Assembly (NCBI RefSeq): GCF_036417845.1
Contig: NC_090011.1
Location: 434,001 to 498,000 of the forward strand
Source of the DNA: Apteryx mantelli
Taxonomy: Eukaryota > Chordata > Aves > Apterygiformes > Apterygidae
Length of the DNA stretch: 64,000 nucleotides
Direction: 5' to 3'
In this document: positions 24,401 to 37,229 of the stretch, piece after piece
How positions within the stretch are numbered: the stretch's first letter is position 1
Layout: the number at the start of each line of letters is the position of its first letter
Program-made: the position numbers and the translations under genes
The notes under the pieces: generated by a model
Database searches by the model: none
The model's input: the letters and a program-made list of their open reading frames with translations, nothing else
Told to the model about the DNA's origin: nothing

Positions 24401-27400
24401 GTGGCGACATTCGTGCCCAGAGGAGATGCAGACCAGGCACTCAACTTGGTCCTGTGTCCAAGCCCTGTACCTTGGCCTGTCAAACTGAGGCAGAGTAGGA
24501 TTGCCTGTGCAAAGCCCTCTTTGACAGAGCAAGTAAGTTAAGCCTCAAAAGTCCTCTAACTTGTTGCATGCAAACTGGCTCCTTGACAGTCCTGTCTGGG
24601 AAGGAGGATGATAGAGGGATATGATACTGCTTCTGCTTCACACCTCTGCAACCGTCAGACAGTGTCGCCTCTGGGACATCTAAACAGGGCCCTTTGAGTT
24701 TTTAATGTGTCCATTGAATAGACCTGACTGTAACACATTTGATCAGATGTATGCATGTACACATTAATTCTGGACATCTCAGTGCACTGTTTTGCCAGTC
24801 ACTGACCTCCTAGTTTAGCACCGCATCCCCTGGAGTTACATGGTCCCCCTTACCATGACACTGGAGGCTGGAGATGGGAGCATTTGCCTGGTGCCCATTA
24901 AGGAGTAGCCAAATCCAGCAGACTTTGATGTGCAAGAGGTTTCTCCCATCCTAGTCTGACAGAGGCAGCTGCTGCTGTTCCCATTTGCAGATCCAACTGT
25001 TCAACCTAATAACTGATATGATTCCCAAGTGGTGGTGTTATTGCAAGATTGCACTCCACAAAATGTCCCCAACACTCTCCTCAAATTATCAGTGAAGCCT
25101 GGTTGTCTCTCACATGACTCCCTCTTAAGCATCTGTGAAATCCAGCCATTCCTCACGGTGTTCAGCTGGCTACAACCAAATGTGCCGCTGCGCAGCACAG
25201 CTGGATCAGTCTGCTGAGCTTTACTGAAACAGCTGTCATGAGCCTTTGGAAAGCCCTAGAGCTAAAGCTATATCTCCTGCATGCATTAACACGCTGTGCG
25301 CTCACCAAGGCTGTGCATCCTGTTTGCACAGTGTCTGCATGTGGCAGGAGCTTCCCAAACAAGAGTGGCCAGGCAGAACAAGTAGAAGGAGATCATGCTG
25401 TCCTTGGGCAGCCTCTAGGGCTGGGCAGCCCAGTGGGCTAAGGATCAGGCAGCTTACAGCCAGAGGGTCAAAGAGAAAAGCATGGCCAGCCCTGCTGCTC
25501 CCCACGGACAGTTCTGCTTGACAGACACAGTACCAGCCCTCTTCACTCTGCATGGTTTCACCATCAGCATTGCATTTTGTCTCCTTTTGGCTGCAGCCAC
25601 AAGCAGCTCCTGGGCATGTTCTGTGGTTGGGCAGCTGAGACACCTTTCCCAGTGGGCAGCCTGGACATGTCCAACCTGACCTGGAGGCTGGAAGTGTTCA
25701 GCTGGCTTCCAGGGGAGATAGTTTCATTTCCTAACACAGTTATAGCTGCGGTGGTGGTGCGTGGACAGTTTCCAACCCTAATCTAAGAGACAGCAGAGTA
25801 CAGGCAAAGTACTGGCCTCTTGCTCCAGCCTCAGTCCTACAGTGCCCCGCAGCGAGTTGGGAGCAGAGAGCCACAGGAGGGTGCACAGGACCACGTTCGG
25901 CTCCAGCAGCCTGCAGCTTACTTGAGCCAGGAGTCGTGTGCTGGGGTAGGATTTCACTGCTGTAACTCTAGACGTCTAAACCCCCTGGAGGCATCCAGGA
26001 GCTTTCTGTACTAGAGGGGAAGAGACAGTCACTTCACAGGGGATTCTGCAACAAGTAGCTGAATTCTTCCCGTGGCCTGTGTTTTCATTCGAAGTGGAGC
26101 CTAGGGTGACAGAAGTTTTCCTGAGCAAGAATTGCTCGTATAGCTTACAGTGCAGCCTCTCTGGCACAGCACCTGTGAGCTTGCAACGGTGCTTTCTTTA
26201 AATGAATTAATGCATTAGATAATTCATATTAGCAACAAACAGTTCATAAAAGTATTTTGTAGCACAAATACTGATCTACTGAAGTAACCTTCTAGTTGTC
26301 CATGTGAATGTGAGCCCAAAGAAAAATGATCTTCATGAGGAAATGACCTGCTGTGCTTAACTCACAGCAAGCAAGCTCGTTTCTCCAGCCTTGGCAAGTT
26401 TTCTGAGGAACATGGGATCTGCCACCCCTGGAAGCGGGGTACAATGCCAGCAAGCTCAGCATAACAGTCTCTGGGTCCAGAGTCCTTGGGCTCCCACACT
26501 GTGATTTATCAGAACTTATTTGAAGCAACTAAAGATTAAAAAATGCCCGCATACATTTGAGACACTGACGTTAGGCATTCAGAATGCCTCCTGACTGCCA
26601 GAGACCTCATCCACAGTCCATGCCCTCTACCTGTCCCCTTCTTTCCTCTCTCCTCTCAGGGATGGTGTCCCAGTCTGGCAATCTCTTTTGGCCCCTGTTC
26701 AGCAATCCCTCCCACTACCTGAGCCATGGACTGTGAGGTGTGAGCAGGGCTGAAGCCCTTCCTAGGGTTACACTTTGCTCTACCTACCCTGAGGAGAAGA
26801 GATGCAGAAAAGCACATGTGCAGGGGACTGTGAAGACTTGCAGTATGAAGACAAGATGACAAGATCCTTTTAATACTTGCTCTGCAAGCTTTATACCTAG
26901 ACAGGATTTAGAGCTAGAACAGCAGGTTCACATGGAAGCACAGATGGGATGCAGTTACAAAAAGACAAAACTACAGAAAACTTTATTAAGCTTCAGCATC
27001 TTGGCTAATTTCCACCTCTCCTTCTACTTTGCAAGAGATGGATCAGGCCTGCCTATGGTAGAGGGCAGCATCTCCCTGCCTTTTCGGGACCCCCAGACAG
27101 AGATGGGCACATGGTCCCCAGGCACAGCACCTGTGAGTGTGGAGGGGGCACCCACTGAGGCCCCAGGAGCCCAGAGGTGCAAACTGCTTGGAGGAGTGCA
27201 GGAGAGCCCAAAGAGGTGCACCCCAGGACACAGGCAGAGTTGTGCCTGCACACTGCATTATGCCAAGGTTAGGTGTCAATGCTTGCCTCTGGCTGGGATG
27301 AGGCAGTCTGCAGGGTGAAAAACGTACCTTCCCAAGCCCTGTAGGTCTCAATGTCTGGACAGCATCTGTCACACCCCCCTTTTGCCCAAGGTAGATAATA

Positions 27401-28040
27401 ACTCAGACTTCACTGTTTGCCATTTCCAAGTATTTGCAGGACAGTGGGATTCTGGACTTGTACTTGTCCTGGTTCAAAGGTCCTTCCAGCCTCTGAGTGT
27501 GATGAAGTGAAAAGCCAGCAAGGAGCTTGAGGCCACCTGGTCCTGCTGCCCTCCCCAAAAGTCCAGTGTGTTTTGGCAGGAGTTTGTCCAACCTCCAAAC
27601 TAGGAGCTCGCCCCAGAAGCTCCATTGCAGTGCAAACTGCCCAGTTAGTTTCACCACTTAAGCACATGATTTCTGTCCCGCTCGTGCTGGAGATGGAGAA
27701 TGTTTGTAGTCTTTTCAGCTTCTGATGTCTATTTTCATGTTTCCCCTCTGTCTCCTTCGTACCCAGAACCATCTCAATTTGCTCTTGCTGTCTCTCTTCA
27801 CTGTTTTACATTACTGACCCACATCCAGGTCACTGTGTGTTCTGGAAGGGTTTTTTTTTGTTTGGTTGTGTTTTTTATTGTGCAGAACCACCTCTGGCTG
27901 GTCCTTCCCCACTTGTAATTGCGCCAGTTATCCTGCCCACTGCAGATGCTTGCACTGCCCAGGCAGAGCTCAATCCCAGGTTTATCCAGTTTGCCCTTCA
28001 GTACTAGAGAACCACTAAGCCTATGCCTTGAGGGTTTGCA
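21483..28040. other. AT-rich region upstream of copy B: no gene identified
   Basis: Should hold the copy B promoter and 5' UTR just above 21482. The rest shows only short frames, apart from the open frame at 23867-24532 listed separately. I see no TATA box I would defend and no repeat family I can name. Confidence 0.4.
23867..24532 (-). other. Unexplained 221-codon open reading frame
   Basis: The longest open frame in the AT-rich half, ATG to stop without interruption. The middle is Cys/His/Trp-containing and unlike simple repeats. The end is a Lys-rich run coming from a T-homopolymer on the + strand (about 23918-23928), which is typical of noncoding DNA. No domain recognised, and no spliced neighbours or Kozak support. 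It could be chance, a decayed retrocopy or a lineage-specific gene. Confidence 0.2.
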
Positions 28041-28046
28041 TTTATT
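28041..28046 (-). terminator. Candidate poly(A) signal for the SBK gene
   Basis: AATAAA on the minus strand about 640 bases past the stop. Distance is plausible for a 3' UTR but unproven. Confidence 0.35.
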
Positions 28047-28681
28047 TCCTCAGTTCATTAACCCCAAGCAGGTTGTTTAACGTCTTTCTTAATTACAGCA
28101 GCCAGTATAATGATAACAACTTCTTTTCATGTAAGATGCAGGAAAGGAGTTCAGGTTAGACAGAATTCTAAATACCTTTGTGAGTTACTGAACAGTTTTA
28201 CCATCCACATTAGGAAGATCCTATATCAGCCTTAATGTGTTTTGTTTCTAAGTGATTGCTTTCCTCCTAACTGTTCATTGTCCTGCTGGTTGTTTTTGCC
28301 TCGGGGTTCCCTGGTCAACCTTTTGCATTTTAGAGCCTTTACCTGCACTCATTGCTTAGGTGGAGTTTTGTCTCTGGTTGTCACTATCATTCATTTTCAG
28401 GATAAGAGGTCTTGAGTCACGGGGTTAGGGTACCTGACCCTCTCCAGAGGCTTCTTTAGACATTGCTTCTCTTCCTATGTTTGTAGCACATTTCTAGCCT
28501 GGCCTGCTGCCCATGAGCCCTTATCCTGCAAGACTCCCCTCCCTGTCCCTCATGCTCTCTCCCTTCTCAGGCCCAGGACATTGTACAGGGAATAGGTTTC
28601 CACCCCAGCCCATCAGAAGACCTTGGCCCAGACGTCTGGAGAGCACCCGCTCCCAGCCTAGGGGAGGAAGAGAGATGCTGG

Positions 28682-30871
28682 CTAGTGGCACAGGGCCAGA
28701 GCATTAGCAGGGGTTGTGGGAACCCCATTCTCTCCGCTCTGGCTGCTGTTGCCCTGCTCCCTCCTGCTGGCAGTCTCCTGTCCTTCCAGCTCGGCCCCAC
28801 ATGCCCCCTGGGCAGTGGGCTGGCTCCCCTCTGAGCTGCTGGCTGAGGCACAGCCCTGGGCAAGGGGGGACTGGGAACTGCTTGATGCCAGTTCCTGTCT
28901 GTCATGGTTCGCAGGCTGAGCTCTGGTGCTCTCCGAACCCTGGCTCTGGGCCATCACCCATGGCAGGGACAGGTATTTCTGCACCTCAATGGCTGGGCTC
29001 CGGCGGTCAGGGTCGAGCGTGAGCAGGCGCCGGAACATCTCTTGCGCCCCAGAGCTGAAGGTCTGCCAGGATGATGGCACCCCCCACCCCACTGCACTGT
29101 CCTGCCAGGTGCTGAAGTCCTCGAACTGCGGGTCGGAGCTGACAGCCACAGCCCAGGGGAAGCAGCCTGTGCAGAGACAGAAGAGCAGCACGGCGAAAGC
29201 CCACACATCCAGGCTGGAGTCCAGCTCCAGCGTGTCGGAGCCCTGAAGCAGGCAGAGCTCTGGTGCAGCGTAGGGCAGCGTGCCTGACATGGCAAAGACC
29301 GCAGAGCCCTGCAGGCGCGTGAGCCCAAAGTCACCCAGCTTCACCCGGCGGCACTCACTATCGAAGAGCAGCACGTTGTCCAGCTTCACGTCCCGGTGCA
29401 CCAGGGCCCGGCTGTGCATGAAATCCAGTGCCTCGGCCACCTGGGATGCACAGCGCTTCACCAGCACCTCCGGAAGGCCCTCCTGCATGGAGGAGTGACA
29501 CTGTCACCTGCTGCACAGCCTGATCCCAGGACAGCCTGCTGCAGAGCAGCCCTGCTGTCCACACCACCTCCAGGACCTCCTGCCCACGGTGCCCTGGGTG
29601 CTGGTGCCACCACACCCAGCAGAGCCATACCACACTGGTATTGCACCCAACATTCTGCCTGGCATCTCCTACACATGCTTCATCCATCAGTTGCCCAAGG
29701 CCACATTCCTGCACTGCAAGGAGTCTCCCCAAACACACTGTGAGTGTGCACCACTGCAAAAGGTCTCCCCGCACACAGTGTAAGCGTGCACCTGCTGCAA
29801 AGGGTCTCCCCACAGAGAATGAGTGTGCATCCCACTGCAAAGGATCTCCCCATACAAAGAGTGAACATGTACCCAACTGCAAAAGGTGTCACCACACAGT
29901 ATCACTCCACCCACTGCAAAATTTCACCACATACAGAGGCATGCACATAGACACACGCTCACTGCAAGCATAACCTGCTGCAAGGATTTCTCTGCTCACA
30001 CAGTGTCACTACCCTTCCTGCAAAGCTGTCCCTGCACCCCCTCCCCACACCCTGCTGCATATCCCCACACTTCATGGCTCTCACCCCTCTTTTAACCCCC
30101 AGCTGGCCCTTCGTGTCCTAGACCCACAGCAGAGCCCCACAGCAGCACATACCCCTGGGTTGAGGAGGGCACACAGGTCCCCAGCAGGAGCAAGTTCCTG
30201 CCCAAAGGCAAAGTGTGTGGCACTCTCAAAGGCGATGGGCAGGGCACGGATGCAAGCGTCATGGCCAGAGAGGCACAAGGTGATGCAGTACTCCCGCAGG
30301 AATGCCTGCCGTTCCGTCTGTGCCTTTGCCATCAGCTTGAGGACCACTGGTGAGCCTGAGAAAGGGGACAGGTCAGCCCCATAGGGGTGGAAAGGGGGGG
30401 AGATGGGGCAGAGTTTGGGTTGGGTCAGCATGGGAAGCACTGGGCACAGATGGGGCAGGATCTGTCACAGACAGGATCTGGTACTGAAGAGGTTGGGCAG
30501 AGATGGGGATGGATGAGCTGGAAAGGGCAGGCTGGCATGGACTTTGTTGGGCAGAGATGGGGCTTGGCACCTGCAGGGCTGGCTCAGTTGTGTGTACAGG
30601 CATGGATGGGGCTGGGCACAGACACAGCTGCACACATCTGTGCACAGCTGGAGCAGGTCCCCCAGCAGCAGGCTCTCCCTGCCTCCCAGAGCCCCTCACC
30701 TCCATCCCGGGGCTCTGTGAGCACCACACGGCCATAGGACCCACTGCCCAACTCCTCCAGCACGTCATACTGTTCCTCCAGCTCCTGCAGCGGCATCTCC
30801 TGTCCCGTCCGTGCCATCAGCTGCTCCAGGAACGCCTCGTTGTCCTCCCCGTCCTCTTCTGATGCCTCCAT
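28682..30871 (-). CDS. SBK-family protein kinase (SBK2/SBK3-like by position)
   Basis: Three coding exons: 30871-30700, 30355-30153, 29482-28682, joining in phase to 391 residues (human SBK2 is about 348). Kinase landmarks: glycine loop GSGSYG (about 42-47), ATP lysine in VVLKLM (K64), catalytic HRDVKLDNVL (Asp about 156), DFG in LGDFGLT (Asp about 176) and APE as YAAPEL. All core residues are present, so it should be active on Ser/Thr. The 125-residue tail after the kinase domain is Ser/Gln/Glu-rich and low complexity. SBK genes flank SSC5D in human, so position suggests SBK2 or SBK3, but the FDSECRRVKL stretch also resembles SBK1 (FDRECRRVKL). I chose the ATG at 30871 because no ATG precedes it in frame before an acceptor-like sequence (ccgcag). 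Confidence 0.85.
29710..29960. repeat. ~40-bp minisatellite in SBK intron 2
   Basis: Five to six degenerate copies of a unit containing ctgcaaaaggtctccccaca followed by a cagtgtgagtgtgcac-like half. Confidence 0.7.
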
Positions 30872-31050
30872 GTGCCCTGCGGCCACCCAAGTACCCTATC
30901 AGATTCCTGGCTGCCTCTCAGGGCTGTCTCAGGGATCTCGGCTGCACTCAGCCCTGAGTGGGTCTCGGCTGCCTGAAGAGGCCAGGCCGGCCCTGGACAG
31001 CTGTCTGCCCCACTCCCAGGCTGCAGGACGTCCTTGAAGGGTAACAGCAG

Positions 31051-31535
31051 TACCTGCCATGGCTATCCCAGCCTAGGACAGCCCATTCTAGTGAAGCCTG
31101 ACCAGCCTGGTCCAATCCAACCCTGTCCCACCCAGTCTAGCCTGGTTCAATCCAGCCCAGTCCAACCCTGTAGACCAGTCCAGCCCAGCTCAGTCCAGTC
31201 CAGCCCAGCTCAGTCCAGTCCAGCCCTTTCCTACCCAGTCTAGCCTGGCTCAATCCAGCCCAGTCCAGCCCAGTTCAATCCAGTCCAGCCCAGCCCAGCC
31301 CAATCCAGTCCAGTGCAGTCCAGTGCAGTCCAGACCAGTCAAATCTAGCCCAAGCCCAGTCTAGTGAAGCCCAGGCCAACCTGTCCAAATCAGCCCAGTC
31401 CAACCCAGTCTAGCCCAGTCCAACCTAGCCCAAACCAATCCATGCCATCTCAATCCAGCCAGCCTAGTGCAGCCCAGTCTAGTCCAACCCAGTCCAGCCC
31501 AGCCAAGCCCAGTCCCTCCCAGTGCATCCCAGTAC
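31051..31535. repeat. cagtccagccc simple-repeat tract
   Basis: Roughly 480 bases of irregular 5-10 bp repetitions of cagtccagccc and cccagtcta, upstream of the SBK gene. Confidence 0.8.
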
Positions 31536-31548
31536 ACAGAGGTCATGG

Positions 31549-31706
31549 CTGACTCTGTCCCACCCCACATTGCCCCATGGCAGGAGTTGGGGCTGGCTCT
31601 GTCCCACCCCACACTGTCCCCATGGCAAGGGTTGCGGCTGGCTCTGTCCCACCCCACACTGTCCCCATGGCAAGGGTTGCGGCTGGCTCTGTCCCACCCC
31701 ACATGG
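31549..31706. repeat. 45-bp minisatellite, about three copies
   Basis: Unit cacactgtccccatggcaag...ggctctgtcccaccc; two copies are identical and the flanking copies diverged. Confidence 0.85.
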
Positions 31707-33665
31707 TTCCAAAGCTGGCTCTGCCCTTTGCCGTATCCCAGCTCTTTGCTCGTCCATTCCCAGCTGTGAAACAGGACCCAGGACCCTTCTGCCATCCTGC
31801 CAGTGCTGCCAGCTGCAGCCACCTGCACAGCTGCAGTAGCGTCACTGCCAGCACCGGCTCCTCCGGGCGCACATGACCAGGACCACCAGTGCCCGCTGGA
31901 CCCATGGGCCATCATGGAGCACCGGGGCTATGGCCCGTCCCCCTGTGCGCTGCTGGGGGGCTGAGCAGAGAGGGTCCTGCCGTGCCCAAAAGCTGCAAGC
32001 AAGAGGCTGGGGACCCGCGCGTGTCCATCCAGGGTGCCCAGATGGATAGGACAGACGGCCAGGCAGGCATTGCAGCAGGGATACAGGGGTGCGTGGGGAC
32101 AGCCAAGCAGCTAGGCAGTTGGGAGAGCTGCATGCCTCACCTGTGTCCCTGTGCTGGGCCTTGTGCTGTGCCCCGGTGCCGCCAGCACAGCCAGGTGCAC
32201 GCAGGGCACTGCTCCGCGTCCCTGGCCCCCGCAGCCTTCCTGGGCACCGGGAGCTGTGACTCAGACTTTCCTGCGCTCTCCGTGGCCTCCGTCCCCAGGG
32301 CAGTGCCGGCCCGCGCTAATCTCTCCCGCTCGCTCGCAGGGAACATGTGTCAGGCGCAATTCATGCCGACTTCCAAACATAGGCAGGAGGCAGGCGCTGG
32401 ACAGTCCCCGGCATCGCCCGGGCTGCTCAGGGCGGCCAGGGGGATGCATGGGCCACCCCGCCAGCCCCCGTCTTGGCAGGGGCTGCCAGCACGGCCAGAT
32501 GGACACACAGCACAGAGCATGGCCTAGGAGCCTGGCGTCGGCGCGTGAAAGGGCACAGAGAGAAGGACAGCATGGAGTGCTGCACCAGGACAGACAGACA
32601 GCGCAGAGCGTGGCATGGGGGACCAGACAGAGCACCACGTGAGGGGACAGACAGACAGGCTGGAGCGAGGCATGGAGCACAAGCAGACCATGGCATGTGA
32701 GCACAGACAAACAGCATGGGGCATGGCATGGGGAAACAGCACTGTGCATTGGGCGAATGGACAGACAGCACTGTGAGCAAGGATGGACAGACACACAGCC
32801 TGGAGCATGGCACAGGGGGACAGACAGATCATGGTGCATGGGCTGATGGATGGACAGCCCAGGGCCCTGCAGGCAGGGGCAAAGAAAGTGAGGAGCAAAG
32901 CTGTGTGGGGAGACTGGCTGGCTGGATGTCTGGAAAGACAGTTTTGAGTACAGCTTGTGCGGATGGGCAGACAGAGCATGGTGCATGGGATGTACAGCCA
33001 ACCTGCAGCGCTGTTTGGATGGGCAGATAGACAGACAGCACAGAGCACGCCCAGCAGGCATGGCCAGACGTACAGCACGGAGGGCTGCCCACCGAGAACG
33101 GGGGGCAAATGGACAGACAGGCAGCCCTTAGCACTGCCAGGGCCAGGCACCCTGCAGCCTCACTGCCCGCACGGGGCTGCATGGTGCACTGAGCCTGCTG
33201 GTCACAGTACGGCTCAGCCTGTGGCTTGCTCAGCTCTGCTGCCTGTGGCCCCTCTGCTCCATGGCCACCCCCTCTTGCCCCACTGCCCCTTGCATGAGAG
33301 GCTGCCACCAGCGCTTCTGCAGGGCCATGCCCACACCTGGTACAGTGCCTTGCTGCCTGCACTGTCCCCAGCTGCAGCAACCGGCTTTTAACTATAGGCT
33401 CAGCATTTGGTGCCCTGGAGCCGCAGCTGTCTTGCAAGAGTTGCGTCCTATTTCCACTCACGGCTCAGCCACCGCGTATGGAACCTGATGGGCCATGCAC
33501 CGTCCTGTGGAGAATGTGCACAGGCGCACAAGCGCAACGTGGGTGGACACAGACAGCACTAGCCGGCTAGCACACAGCTGGAGCTGTCGGTGCAATGCTC
33601 TGGGGCACTGCTGCAACACATGGCCCACTGGTGCTGCAGCATGGGTGCCTGGCAATGCTGTGACA
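31707..33665. other. Intergenic stretch with degenerate repeats, no gene seen
   Basis: Between about 32540 and 33130 the sequence is an irregular array of phrases such as gacagacagcatggagca and ggcatggggga. The open frames on both strands come from that array. 31.9-32.5 kb and 33.1-33.6 kb show no recognised exon. Confidence 0.5.
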
Positions 33666-33970
33666 CAGCCCAGTCACAACATGCAACCTTGGCAGTGTCA
33701 CAACACACAGCCTAGCCACAATGCACAGCTCTGGCAATGTCACACCACACAGCCCAGCCACAACACACAGCTCTGGCAATGTCACAACACGCAGCCCTAC
33801 CACAACGCACAGCCCTGGCAGTGTCACAACACACAGCCCAGCCACAACACACAGCCCTGGCAACATCATAACCCAACCCAGCCACAACACACAGCTCTGG
33901 CAATGTCACAACATGCAGCCCAGCCACAACACGCAGCCCTGGCAATGTCACAGCACACTGCCCAGCCACA
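33666..33970. repeat. 42-bp minisatellite, about seven copies
   Basis: Unit ggcaatgtcacaacacacag followed by cccagccacaacacacagctct, itself built from ~21-bp halves around cacaacacacag. Confidence 0.85.
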
Positions 33971-35079
33971 ATCATCATACCTGAAATGCTACAGCTCATC
34001 ACCAGCCACAACCACAGCCACAACCCCAGCAATGCCACAACCATAAGACACCTCCCAGGGCCGCAACCCTCAGCCCAGCTGCAATCGCACCCCACTGGTC
34101 TCCCCTTGCAACAGCCCAACAGGGACCACCACAACCCACAAACCAGCAACACCACAACCCACGGTCCACAGGGTGAAGAGCACTATAGCCTGGCCAGGGC
34201 TGCGAGGTGGGGACTGCAAGGATGCAGCACTATATGGCCACTCCTCTGTGTGCCTCAGTTTCCCCTCTCCAAGCATGATCTGTGAGGTGATCCAGAAGAT
34301 GGGGACAATGGTTTGGTCTCCCTTCATGCAATATCTCACAGGGCTCCCCCTCGAGTTTCACCTGATGTCCTGTTGCTGTGTAGACACAGGGCTGGGTTGC
34401 ATGGGGGTGTGGGGCTGGGGCAGGGGCTGGGAGCAAGCAGTGGGCCCCAACCCCCACAGTTGTGGTGCAGGACGGCCTGGGGGACAGATGTGAGAGGGTC
34501 AGGTCTGTTACTTGCCCATAGCGATCCCAGGGCCGTGGTGTCCCAGCCCCATGCCATGCACGGGGAAACATTGCTGAGTGCCCCAAGGGACCAACTGACT
34601 GTCCCCATGCTGTCCCAAATCTGCCAGTGTCTTGGGCACCCCCCAGCCCTGCCTGCCTGGCCACACGAGCCCCTGTGTCCTGCAAGCCCCTGGTCTGACT
34701 CACATCTGGGCCTCTCTGCGGGGAGATTTCCTGGGGTCTATTTTGGGATGAGGCTGGCAAAGCCCTCCTGGCGGCACACACATGCGTTGTCCTGCCAAGG
34801 AAGCAGTCCTTCTTTGAAATGTGTTGACTGGTCACTGGGGCAGGAGGAGCTGGGAGCAGGAGGTGGTGGGGCATATCCTGTGCCCAGCTCCTACTGGAGC
34901 CCAGCACAGCCAGATGCCTGGGTCCTGCTGGGGGAGGATGCAGTGATGGTGTGGATGTGGTGAGGGGTGGTCATCTCCCCAAGCACTGGGCTGGAGCAGA
35001 GCACGTGGTGGGTCAAAGTAGCCTGCTCATCCCTCTCCTTGCACCCTAGCGCCGTGCTGGCCCCTTGCCCTTCAGTTTC
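33971..35079. other. Intergenic, no gene recognised
   Basis: Short GC-rich frames without domains or credible splice structure. Confidence 0.4.
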
Positions 35080-35415
35080 CAGGCCATATCCTTCCCTTTT
35101 TCCCCAATTCCCAGGCCACATCCCCTCACTTTTTCCCCAGTTCCCAGGCTATATCCCTCCCTCTCCCCCAGCTCCTTGGATTGTGTCCTCCCTCTCCCCT
35201 AGTTCCCAGGCCACATCCCTCCCTCTCCCCCAGTTTCCAGGCCATATCCCATTCCTTTCCCCAGCTCCTGGGACTGTGCCCTCCCCCTCCCCCCAGTTCT
35301 CAGGCCATATCCCTCCCTCTCTTCCAGTTCCCAGGTTAGATGCCTCCCTCTCCCTGAGCTTCTGGGGTTGTGCCCACCGGTCCCCTGCAGTTTCCCAGAC
35401 CATGTCTCTCCTTCT
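35080..35415. repeat. ~32-bp pyrimidine-rich minisatellite
   Basis: About ten units of the type ccctctcccccagttcccag plus gccatatccct. Each unit looks like a polypyrimidine tract with CAG on the + strand, antisense to the local genes. Confidence 0.8.
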
Positions 35416-36119
35416 CCCTCAGTGTCAGCTCTGCAGTTGTTATTGCTCCCACTGCTCTCTCTCCAGCTGCTCTTTCGCCCCATCCCAGCTGCTCAGAGCT
35501 GCCCTGACCCCAGCCTGCTGGAAGATAATTAATACTTGACAGCACATTAGCAGGACCCGCTTGGCCTGCAGCCAGCCGGAAAAGGTCACGCAGCCACGTC
35601 CTAAAGACTTCCTCATGCTGCCCTTCTCAGCCTGTTTACTTGGGAGTGGAGATTGATAGCAGGGGGACACAAGGCCAGGGAGACATCCCCCAGATCTCCC
35701 CCCCCCCACCCTGGGGCAGGCATCGTGCCCTGCTCTAAGCACTGCACCCTCCTACCCCTCCAGGGTTTGGGACTGTCCCAGGGGTCCGGCCATCAGCATG
35801 CACTCAGCCCTGCCGTCTCCAGCCCCGAGGGCACGTCTCTGGCCCCGGTGGCATGTGGAGGATGTAGGCGTCTGTTCCCTGGGGAAGGGCAGTGACCTTT
35901 GTTGGCCAGCGTCCCCAGAGCGTGGGAGGGAACGTGGTGACAGGACTGCGGGGGTGGCTGGGGGTGGAGGTACAAACAGGTGCGGGGGCACTGGAAATAG
36001 CCCGCGGGCAGCTGGGCCAGGTGACGTGTGTGACATGGTACTGCTGAGCTCAGCCGCCGCTCCCTGGGCCGGAGGAAAAAACCTGACACAGCCCTGTCCT
36101 GCTACCCACTGCAGAGGGG
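35416..36119. other. Intergenic, nothing recognised
   Basis: Unique-looking GC-rich sequence between two minisatellites; no supported exon. Confidence 0.35.
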
Positions 36120-36790
36120 CCAGGGCTGTCCTGCTTCATGCTGTCCCCCCCGCTGCACCCTCCTTACTGCCCCCAGCCTTGTCCCCATCCCTTTTGTCAT
36201 CATGGATGGGACATGGCCCCCAAACCCTACTTCCTCTGCACCCACAGCCTCCAGGACCCCATGCTCTTCCCTTCTGCAGCCCTGGTCCCCCCTGCACCCA
36301 TGCCCTCTGCACCCATACACTCTGCACCCATGGCCACCAGTGTCCCGTACACTTCTCCCTCCCACCCCTAGTCCTGATCCCTCCTGAATCCCTGCTCTCT
36401 GCACCCATGGCCACCAGTGCCCCATGTCCTGCCCCTCTGTAGCCCTGTCCCTCCCTACACCCATGCTCCTTGTACCCATGTCCTCTGCTGAGGGATCCCA
36501 CTGTCCCATGCCCTTCCCCTCTACAGCTCTACTGCACCCATTCTCTTTGCACCCACATGCTTTGCACCTATGGGCCCCAGTGCCCTGTACACTTTTCCCT
36601 TCCACCCCTGGTCCTGATCCCTTGTGCACCCATGCCCTCTGCACTGACAGTCCCCAGTGCCTGTGCACTTCTGTCCCCTCTGCAGCACTGGCTCCCCCTG
36701 CACCCATGCTCCCTGCACCCATGCTCTCTGCACCCATGGCCCCCACTGTCCCATGCCCTGCCCCTCTGCAGCCCTGGTGTCCCACAAGCC
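36120..36790. repeat. Minisatellite of ctctgcacccatggcc units
   Basis: Irregular array of ctgcacccatgccctctgca and cccagtgccctgtacacttt phrases, with longer internal duplications. Produces long open frames on both strands. Confidence 0.7.
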
Positions 36791-37229
36791 ACTGCCCTGT
36801 TCCCCCTGTCTGCCCTCCCCCCATGGCCCGCAGTGCCCTCCATGCTGCCCTGCTGCCCCACCTTAGACCCTGTGGCCCTGCCTCATGCCCCATGCCTGCC
36901 CCCTGGTCGGAGCCTGGCCTCTGCCCATGCCCCGAGGGCAGGGAGCTGGAGGGCAGAGCTGCTGGCCAAGGCCCAGGGTGGCCCCATCCCCCAGGGCCCG
37001 GCACTGGGTGCTCAGGAGCTGGGGACAGGTGGCAGCCTGAGGGCCTGGTGGGGATTAGTGCTAACAAGCTATTTCATAATGGGGTCAGGGAGCAGCATGG
37101 AGGAGGAGCTGGGCTGGATGCCAGGCCGTGGCTCAGCTCTGCACCTGGGCTGCCTGGGTCAGCCGGCATCCCACCTGCTCCTGCACCCCCAGCTTGCCTG
37201 TGCTAAATCCACCACCAGCCTCCGCACAG

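Noticed and set aside
32137-33461. Cys/His/Ser-rich minus-strand frames upstream of SBK
   Set aside because: Come from the gacagacagcatggag array; no zinc-binding pattern or splice structure.
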